From positions 23,530,703 to 23,594,702 of the forward strand of contig NC_090178.1 in the NCBI RefSeq assembly GCF_024679245.1: a stretch of DNA of 64,000 nt, in the 5' to 3' direction. Positions 56,246 to 64,000 of this stretch are shown here, in pieces. Position 1 is the stretch's first letter. Each line of letters opens with the position of its first letter. The notes under the pieces were generated by a model, which searched no databases, had not been told where the DNA came from, and was given only the letters and a program-made list of their open reading frames with translations. This stretch comes from Pseudorasbora parva. Taxonomy: Eukaryota > Chordata > Actinopteri > Cypriniformes > Gobionidae. Made by a program: the position numbers and the translations under genes.

Positions 56246-57991
56246 CTAGGTCTGAGAACATTCAGTAGATTCATTCATTATTTCCGATGACATTTCATTA
56301 TCAGCATTTTTATCAGGCTTTTCAGCATTAGCATCTTCTTGTAGGTTTTGAGAATCAACTACATTGGTCTCGGGAGCTTTTGTGCCATCCTTCTCAGAGT
56401 CTCCTTTATGATGATTCTCAAGATGGCTATGTAAAGCAGAGAGGAATGTGAAGCGGCTTGGACAGAGAGGGCAACTGAGCAATACCTTGCAAGGACTTCG
56501 CTTGTGGAAATACACATGTCGCTTATAAACACTAAGTAGCCCAAAGACTCTACAGCATTCTTTGCACTTGTACTTCATCCTTGGTGTGTAAGTTCTCGTA
56601 TACCGAGAACCAAGTAACCGGTCATCTGCCTTAGATTCGGGCTGGTTTTCTTCTTCAAGATCTTCTTGTTCACTATCACTTTTTGTTTCTGTTGATGCTT
56701 TTGCAGGTTCCTGTTCACTGCTTTTAACATCATGTTCTGTCTTTGACTCCCCAGAAGCCTTAGGTTGAAGCGCTGAACTGTGGTACATGGCCACATGCCT
56801 TGTGACATCACATCTTTGTGGAAAGTGTCTTCCACAATAAGAACAGGCATGCAAAGTACCCTTATGGTATCGCATATGACGAGAGAGACTGCTTGAGTGC
56901 ACAAACACACGGTGGCAGAGTTTACAGGAGAATATTTTACCACCAAAATTGGATCTGTTCATTCCTCTGTGTCTTCCTCTCATGCTTGGTCGTAGCGGCT
57001 GCTTTTGCTGTTTTGCAACCATTTGTTGCATTACACCATGGTGCGGTTTCGTTTTAGCAGGTAAACCTGAAGCCTCCTTTACCTCAACCTCATCTGGATG
57101 CTGTGTTTTATGATGATCTCTTAAATCTGAAATTTGGTTAAAATGTTCTCCACACAGGCCACAACGACATGGCTCAACTGAATCACTGCCATTTTTCTTA
57201 CTTTCTTCTTCCCCAAGTGATTCCTGTTTTTGTTTCACCTCAGTGGTTGGCTTGTTGACACGAGAATGACTGTTTACGTGGCTTTGCAAGTCAGACAACC
57301 AAAAGAAGCGCAAGCCACAGACTTTGCACGGATACGATTTTTCCATGCTATTTTCTTGATCTTCTTCGGATCTACTCAAATTCTTGGAGCCAATAGATCC
57401 ATGCCACTGTTTTTGGTGTGACAGTAAGTTCTCTTGTTTTAAGAATCGCTTTCCACAGTGTCCACAGCTATAAAAGCGTTCATGAGCATGGTTTTGTAGA
57501 TGGCTCTGCAAACTCTCCCGGTCATTAAACACCTTGCAGCACAGGGTACATTTAAACCCCTGCTCAAGGGCACGGTACTGCTGATGCAGTTGTAAGCTTT
57601 TTGGTGTTTTGAACATTTGTCCACATTTTTCACATCTAAACTGAGCATACTGCTTCTCTGGCATCTTGGTTGAAGTCAAGGCTTCTTGATTAGAGGGTTG
57701 GCACCAAAATGACTTGGTTGAAGGTTTTCCAAACAAGAAAGTAAAGTTAGATAACACAGATCGATCAACCACAGTAAGCATTCCGTTTTCATGGAGAGCA
57801 ACCTCAATGGATGCGTTGATACAACTACCATTACTAATGCTTAACCCATCCGAGGAAAATAAGCCAGTAAGTCCATGAATGGCCATGTGTTCAACTAGTT
57901 TATGGTACTGACTAAACCCTTCACCACACTCAGTGCAGATGAAGGCATCTCCCCCACCTAAGTCTTGAGTAAAGCCCATTGGGTACGCCAT
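56246..57991 (-). CDS. C2H2 zinc-finger protein, 581 aa, about 10 fingers
   Basis: Seen: single-exon frame, ATG 57991 to TAG 56246. Fingers start at about residues 17 (FICTECGEGF), 118, 145, 174, 217, 273, 352, 380, 473 and 505. The second (FRCEKCGQMF ... LHQQYRAL) lacks the last zinc-binding His. Residues 41-115 are a finger-free spacer. An Arg-rich patch (RPSMRGRHRGMNR, about 333) could serve nuclear import. An acidic linker (EQEDLEEENQPE, about 445) precedes the last two fingers, and the tail is acidic. The start is preceded by an acceptor-like tttatcag|g directly before ATG. Same strand and layout as the gene at 13161-21209. Inferred: nuclear DNA-binding regulator; orthology unassigned. 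Confidence 0.92.
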   Translation of the reverse strand: MAYPMGFTQDLGGGDAFICTECGEGFSQYHKLVEHMAIHGLTGLFSSDGLSISNGSCINASIEVALHENGMLTVVDRSVLSNFTFLFGKPSTKSFWCQPSNQEALTSTKMPEKQYAQFRCEKCGQMFKTPKSLQLHQQYRALEQGFKCTLCCKVFNDRESLQSHLQNHAHERFYSCGHCGKRFLKQENLLSHQKQWHGSIGSKNLSRSEEDQENSMEKSYPCKVCGLRFFWLSDLQSHVNSHSRVNKPTTEVKQKQESLGEEESKKNGSDSVEPCRCGLCGEHFNQISDLRDHHKTQHPDEVEVKEASGLPAKTKPHHGVMQQMVAKQQKQPLRPSMRGRHRGMNRSNFGGKIFSCKLCHRVFVHSSSLSRHMRYHKGTLHACSYCGRHFPQRCDVTRHVAMYHSSALQPKASGESKTEHDVKSSEQEPAKASTETKSDSEQEDLEEENQPESKADDRLLGSRYTRTYTPRMKYKCKECCRVFGLLSVYKRHVYFHKRSPCKVLLSCPLCPSRFTFLSALHSHLENHHKGDSEKDGTKAPETNVVDSQNLQEDANAEKPDKNADNEMSSEIMNESTECSQT

Positions 57992-58460
57992 CCTGATAAA
58001 GCTAAATGTATATTCTTTTGACTGATAAATTTCAATGGTTTAGAAATCTGGGAACATGATTATGAAGATGTCTAAAAAATATATCCATATATATGATAAC
58101 TAGGATTATTGGAAATAATTTTCCAGGAAAAAAAAGTTTGTGAGACATCCACTCTCACCTCAGTTGGAAACAAAGCTAAGTTCTAATATGCATTTAATTT
58201 AAAAAAAAAAACCAAACAAACAAACAAAAAAAATTACAATTACAGCATCTCTAAAAAGGCAACTCCGCCAACTTAAAAAAAATAGAAAATTGCATAAAGG
58301 ATTAAAAATCTATCCTTAAAAGTCTTTGTCAAATCAATCATCATCAATTCCCCAACTCTGTAGGAAAAATGTGGTCTTTGAGCATAATGGAGTGATGTAA
58401 ACCTCATTAGATATATGGCCTGCCTTGTTTCAGGTGCGGGCCCGCAATTCAGGTATTGCA
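57992..58460 (-). other. 5' region of the 581-aa gene with a possible tiny leader exon
   Basis: A minus-strand donor ctgag|gtgaga at 58158 and an upstream ag at 58184-58183 would bound a 24-nt exon (58159-58182), with a 166-nt intron to the coding exon. Signals are moderate only. Confidence 0.25.
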
Positions 58461-59465
58461 ATCTGGAAAAAAGGGAAAGAGTAAATGTAAGACAAATGCA
58501 TTTAATTGCAAGTGATGTTTTTTTAAGAAATCAAAATAGTGAAGAATAAAAAATACAAACTTTAAATATAATCCGTTTAGACTTAAGATGGTTTTGGGAA
58601 ATGCAGGCAAGAGCAGTTGCTAAGTCAACACCTACATGACCTAAATGTGTTACAATTAATAAATTGTATTTACAACCATTTACATTTTTTTATTTTATTC
58701 ATTTAAGTAAATAATACATAAACATTTAAAGGCTGTTTTCCCAATTTACTAATTAAATTCAATGCACTTTGAATTGAATGAGGACAAGACAAGAGCGGTG
58801 TGCCAAATTGCCAAATGCGATTTGAAACTGGCCTACCGCACAAGTTTGAAAAAGTTCTGCAAGTAGTACGCCTGTAGCATATTTTTAATGTAAAAAAGAC
58901 TGCTTTTATCAGGCATGTTAATCAGTAATTTTACACTATATAAACGTGCACTTAGTTTGCTTGGAAATATACAACATACTTTTTTTTTTTTTTTACAGTA
59001 GCCCAGCAAAATAATTGGTCTATGGGAATTTCCACAGGTATTGCAGCCATCAATATCCTCTTTACTGTGTCAGTAATTACTGCGCTGCTACTTTCTGATT
59101 TGGGAGTGATTTGTTTTGTCAGAAAAATGTTAGGCTGTCTTATTAAAAAAGTACTGCTCTTAACCTGTGTGCTTTGTATCCCCTGTGCAATGTCTGTTCT
59201 CGGAGCATATAAACCCGCTTCCGGCTTGCACTGTTATGTAGTTTATTAAAAGATTATTAATTCTGAACATGTCGTGTCCATATTGCACCAACACACCCGG
59301 CACGTGTGAAGTCGATTGAGCGGTTCTTAACATAATCAAAATACAAACAGACAGACACACAGCGACCTTAATTAGAGAGAAGAATAAGTTCAGCCCCCTC
59401 CTTCTGAAGTTTCAAATATTCGGTGCTGATTTCTACAGAAGCTTCAAAGTTAAAAAAAATGGTAT
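58461..59465. other. No gene seen
   Basis: AT-rich. A hydrophobic 75-codon frame at 59022-59249 begins beside a T-run and has no conserved context. Confidence 0.35.
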
Positions 59466-59469
59466 TCGC

Positions 59470-60225
59470 ACCTAGCCTGGATGCCAGCCGAACTTAGCCC
59501 CGCCCCCGCAACATTTTTAGGTCGGGCAGTTCGGTCTGGCCTTGCTCCATAGAGGAGTAATTATCCCCGAACAGAAACTGTTCGGACCAATGAAATTATC
59601 AGGGCGGGCTTTAGATGACGGACAGATGATCAACAGTAACGTAATCATCCACGTCATCAAAGGGGCTTGGATTATATTTGTTTGAATCCTAAACGGAGAG
59701 CTTGCTTGTGTATGCATTCACCATCACAATTTCTCTCAGAAATGATGATCATGTTGGGTAAGTATATAATAATTAAAAATTTTTACAACACCGGCAAAGA
59801 TCGTGTATTCCAGCCTGATTTCAGCGCGCGTGCAGACAGGGTTGCCAAGTTTTTACAAGAAAGCACGGCAACTACTAGCCCTAAACAATAGCTTCTCGGG
59901 GGTTCTCCGTTGGAAAAATGGCGTTTGGAGGGTAAAATGTGTTATTTTGGCAAGGTTGCCAACAAAAATTCGCACTCATGGGTCTATATATCACATAATA
60001 GTCGCTTCAACCCGCGGACATAAAAAACAACTGGAGGAAAAAACGCGGACTTGGCAACACAGTGAAGTTGAACTATGTTGACATTTGACAATGCGTCGCT
60101 TTGTTGCTCTGATTGGTTGTAGGGCAATCCAATTGAGGTCTTTCCTGGTTCGGTTGAAACACGCCCCATAATCACAGCCCAATGGAGCAGTTTCAGGCTA
60201 ATTCGGACCAGTCCTAGCTGAAAAT
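59470..60225. mobile_element. 'CTAGCCTGGATGCC' inverted-repeat element
   Basis: Left end ctagcctggatgccagccgaac, right end ttcggaccagtcctag (imperfect inverse). Interior with cgccccgccccc, attggttgtagggc and acacgccccataatc, all in the style of GC-richer fish MITEs. Confidence 0.45.
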
Positions 60226-61269
60226 GGTTCAACTTCGGGTAAAACACAACGCTTGTTACTGTCACTTTTTACCTAAGCATTCCAATCGTAGTGGAGGTGG
60301 GGCGGGACAAATACTTTTTCTGATCAACCATTCTACTTGTTCAACAACTGGACAACAATGTAGAGGTTAATATTGCTGGTTAATGCATTTTATATTCATA
60401 TTCTTCAAAATGAGATTAGTAACACGTTATTGCCATGGATATTCCAAATTATAGCAACCAAAGCATCTCAGCTGGAAAAATACTACAACTCCAAAGTGCT
60501 CCTAAGAGCCACCAGCTGGCCGTTTTCAGATGAGCACCAGTCATTATTTCAGCTGGCTAAAAAAAAAAACTTTGGTGGACCAGTTAATCTGTGGTATTCA
60601 CTGATTGCGAACTGCTCTGAATCCATGAGCCTGTAGAAATTAAAACAGTGTCAATTATTTAAATGTAAATCTAAACATGCAGTGCTTAGATTTAATTAAA
60701 TAATTGCCTTTTGAAGTTTAATAACTAGTCATATTACACCATGTCGCAATTCTTGTTTTCTCATCCCCAAATTTAAGTACTCTTGAAAAAAAAAAAAAAA
60801 AAAAAAAATGTCCTAGACTTTATGGTTGCACGTTATTTTACAGAAGGTGCACTTAGTGTGCCAAGGTGTATTTAGTGTATTCTGGTGTCCAAGAATGCAC
60901 TGACCAATACAAAGTAAATAAATATTGCATTTTGAAAGTGCATTTCATTGTGAATTACCTGGCTTTGTTTAAAATATTTATTAAAATGACACACACTTTA
61001 CTTTGGGCATTCAGAAATAAAGTATCTTTCCAACTGTAATTGCTTGCATGTGTGACATAGAAGAAAGCACAGAAATCCTTCTGTCACTGTTCTAGTTATT
61101 TGAGAGAATTATTTTAGACTGTTTATTTATCGTTTTGATGTTTACTCATTTATATTGTTTTGTCTGTTATGAGAGGCATATTAGGAGACATATTGTTACA
61201 GCTTTTCGATAAAGCTCTAATTGGTTTCCTTTTGAAATGTGTTTCAGATTCTAATTCAAAAACACCAAA
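60226..61269. other. No gene seen
   Basis: Contains an A-run at about 60786-60808. A plus-strand frame at 60373-60636 has no motif. Confidence 0.35.
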
Positions 61270-61529
61270 ATACTGTTGGTCGACACTCGTAGGACCTCCA
61301 TTCATCTTTCAAAACACAAATGAAGATATTTGATTTGAACTCCAATGGCTCAGAAAGGCTTTTAGTGCCTTTTATAGGTATTGAGAGAGGAAATGACATT
61401 GGTGTCAATGAAGGCCTCTCTGAGCCATCGGATATAAACAAAAATATCTTAAATTGTGTTCCGAAGATGAACGGAGGTCTTACAGGTGTCAAACGACAAT
61501 TTTCATTTTTGGGTGAACTAACCATTTAA
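61270..61529. mobile_element. TTAA foldback element, left-truncated copy
   Basis: Internal phrases (acctccattcatctttcaaaaca, ggctcagaaagg / cctctctgagcc) and the right terminus tttttgggtgaactaaccatttaa match the element at 51980-54317. Confidence 0.65.
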
Positions 61530-61576
61530 GATATTTAAGACTTATGTCTTTAAATTTGACAAAATTGAATTTAAAC

Positions 61577-62297
61577 TTTAAATGGTTAGTTCACCCAAAA
61601 ATTAAATTTATGTCATTAATGACTCACCTTAATGTCATTCCACACCCCTAAGACCTCCGTTCATCTTCGGAACACAGTGCAAGATATCCTATATTTAGTC
61701 AGAGAGCTTTTTTGTTCCTTCAATGAAAGTGTATGCACACTTTACTGTCCATGCCCAGAAAGGTGATAAAAACATCATCAAAGTAGGCCATATGTGACAT
61801 CAGTTAGTTAATTAGAATCTCTTGAAGCATCGAAAATACATTTTGGTCCAAAAATAGCGAAAACTACGACTTTATTCAGCATCGTCTTCTCTTCTGCGTT
61901 TGTTTTCAATCCTCAAATAAAGATTTGAATGGTTATGAATCACCGGACTGATTCATGATTTGGAAACTGCTGAAATCTTTATTTAAGGAATTGAAAACAA
62001 ACCAGGAAGAGAAGACAACACTGAATAAAGTCATAGTTTTTGTGATTTTTGGACCAAAATGTATTTTATTTTCAATGCTTCAAGAGATTCTAATTAACCA
62101 ACTGATGTCAAAGATGGACTACTTTGAGGATGTTTTTATTACCATACTGGACATGGACAGTATAGTGTGCAAAATACACTTGCATACGCTCTCTGACTAA
62201 ATATAAAATATCTTAAATTGTGTTCTGAAGATGAACGGAGGTCTTACGGGTGTGGAACAATATTAAGACCATTAAGAGTCATTAATGGCATAAATCA
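61577..62297. mobile_element. TTAA foldback element, near-complete copy
   Basis: Left terminus ttaaatggttagttcacccaaaaatt. Arms are inverted over about 350 bp each (gaaaactacgactttattcagcatcg / aacactgaataaagtcatagtttt; agacctccgttcatcttcggaaca / tgttctgaagatgaacggaggtct). The centre is at about 61943. The right TIR is lost after cattaatggcataaat. Confidence 0.75.
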
Positions 62298-62633
62298 GGC
62301 CATCCTTAATAATATTTTGGTTTGCAGTAACAGTAATTTTTTAAAAGGTTGGTAGGTTTATTTTTTTTCATCTGTTCCAATGTAAAAAATAAATAAAAAA
62401 TACCGTTTTTGTGATGGTGATTACGTCGGTATGAATGTAAACAAATAAGCATATTGTGACATCACTGACTGGGTCTTCAACCTGTGCCTTCGGGCGCATC
62501 ATTGCAAAACCTTTTTTTTGATACAGGCTATATAGACCACAAACAAATTGAAATCTTTATCAAAAACATGTTTATTGCATGAATTTTAGGTGCATTCATT
62601 AAGAACAGGTTCCAACCAGCAGCTAGCTCTCAT
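62298..62633. other. No gene seen
   Basis: AT-rich; nothing recognised. Confidence 0.3.
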
Positions 62634-62635
62634 TT

Positions 62636-62790
62636 ACCCCTTTTCCACCAGAATGAACCGGGTGCTAGTTCGGAGCCAGTGCTAGTGTCAGTTCTAAGTT
62701 GGTTCGACTTGAGAGCCTTCTAAGAACCGTTTTCTTTTCCACATGCTAAGAGCCACAACAGAGCCAGGTCTTACGTCATACCAGAGTCCT
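62636..62790. mobile_element. Fragment of the 'TACCCCTTTTCCACC' MITE family
   Basis: taccccttttccaccagaatgaacc ... agttcggagccagtgctag ... aagagccacaacagagcc matches the inverted end of the element at 28125-28844, then breaks off at ccagagtcctgcacgggtcc. Confidence 0.6.
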
Positions 62791-62975
62791 GCACGGGTCC
62801 ATCCCAGACCCGTTAATATTTGCCCGTTACCCGATCCGTGCCCGCAATAAATCACACACGCTAAAATCATTCCAATTAAAATGCTTTATTTTTTTAAATA
62901 TTGCACTTCTCTCAACATCAACAGCATCATGAATGGGCTAAAGAAACAGGCTAAAGTGCCTTTATAGACTCGTTG

Positions 62976-64000
62976 TAGGGCTGGGCGATATGGCCCAAAA
63001 AAAAAATCCCCGATTTTTTCGCCAAAAATTCGATTTACGATTTAAAACGATTTTTTCCCCTCCTACTTAAAATCAGTCTGCAGATGACAAAGAAATTGTT
63101 CAAAACAAGTTTTAACTTTATTTTGTTTAGGTAAAATTAAATATTTGCAGCTTGGTAGAAGTGCCACCTGGGGTGCAAAACTTTCCGCATGTGAATAACC
63201 CCGACTATTCCACAGTATAAATGGGCACCATATCTTTTGCAATATACAGTATACATATCAAAGGTTTATGAATTGATATGCAGATAAAATTAACTTTTAT
63301 TAACAACAGTAATGTACAAAAAAAGTATAGGGAAAATTTAAATGCAGCCTAATGCTTTTATTAAATATAGATTAGCATTGTTCTTCAATAGTCTCACACT
63401 GAACTGTTCGACAGCTTCAGTGATTATTAAAGGAGCTCTTTACTTTACTGTAATTTAGTCACAATTTGAAGAAAAGTTTAGTTTTTCCTGAGACTGTGAC
63501 TTCGTACTTTCCATACATTAGGGAGTGAAAATCGCTAATAAATCAATAAGTGCTCTTCTGCTGGTTATAGTGGTGGGCATTTCATATCTTTTTTTAAATA
63601 AAAATTCTACAAAATGGATTACACATTTTAAAAAAATAAACTAAAAAAAACATTCAACTATTTCTTTCACAAGACCCCTTTAAACTTTTAGTTTTACAAA
63701 CCATCACATTAAAAATAACATTACAATCGGATATCTAGAGCTTTGAAGTGCTGGAAATAAGTGTGAAGCTCTTGAAAACCATTGGAAAGTGCTTGAATTT
63801 TAATCTCAAAAGGTTGTACGAATCCTGAGATAAATAATGACAACAACCACGTTAAATCCAAGTGGTTTTACTACAGTACAATCGTGGTAAATGTTGGTGA
63901 TTTGTGACTGAAACCCCTGACCTTCGCTCAGCTCTGTTAGATCTGATATCTGTGGTTTATAACAGAATTGTGCGCCGACCGCTTCCACTAGATCACCGTA
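62976..64000. repeat. hAT-like repeat end, then featureless sequence to the window edge
   Basis: tagggctgggcgatatggcc followed by cccgattttttcgcc and attcgatttacgattt is the start of a common fish hAT-type repeat. Its other end was not identified. The rest (about 63100-64000) has no supported gene. Confidence 0.35.

Noticed and set aside
59022..59249. Hydrophobic 75-codon frame resembling a small membrane protein
   Set aside because: No splice or promoter context, starts next to a T-run, and hydrophobicity is expected from T-rich DNA.

Overview
The window looks like a piece of a teleost chromosome, most likely from a cyprinid (zebrafish/carp group). The evidence is its repeat content: Tc1-like transposons of fish type, a 5S-rRNA-derived SINE of the SINE3 class first described in zebrafish, an L2-clade LINE, and many short terminal-inverted-repeat elements with TTAA, TA, 3-bp, 7-bp, 8-bp and 9-bp target duplications. 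It is AT-rich, eukaryotic and intron-containing. There are no bacterial-type operons, CRISPR arrays or tRNA/rRNA genes.

Three C2H2 zinc-finger genes lie on the minus strand. The first (1-321, cut by the left edge) shows only its N-terminal fingers. The second (13161-21209) is one uninterrupted coding exon for a 2,682-residue protein with an acidic serine-rich N-terminus and about 53 zinc fingers. The third (56246-57991) encodes 581 residues with about 10 fingers. Each shows a splice acceptor just before the start codon, so they share a layout: non-coding 5' exon(s), then one large coding exon. This suggests a small local family of presumed nuclear DNA-binding proteins. For the second gene a further 5'-UTR exon (21320-21373), an 81-nt intron and a short upstream ORF can be read directly. 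Candidate first exons with good donors occur at 5382 (first gene) and 41383 (possibly the second gene). Two plus-strand candidate first coding exons (24018-24112 and 41734-41891) start at YY1-like ATGGC motifs. No later exons were found for them and they stay unidentified.

Most of the rest is transposon-derived and often nested. Main loci: Tc1 inside another Tc1-like element (577-2116); Tc1 carrying a 5S-type SINE and a 7-bp-TSD element (7592-10098); L2 LINE split by a short inverted-repeat element (25590-27460); a fish inverted-repeat element holding three younger insertions (29870-31805); a degenerate hAT transposase (32640-33385); a decayed Tc1 (45890-47330); and a four-member, three-level nest (51253-54450) where a Tc1 copy was split by a TTAA foldback element that itself received two 3-bp-TSD elements. 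The single-copy-looking gaps hold no gene I can support.

No undescribed multi-gene system was found. The most notable items are the giant zinc-finger protein with its recurring CCHH + CCHC finger pairs, the three-gene cluster, and the precisely datable transposon nests.
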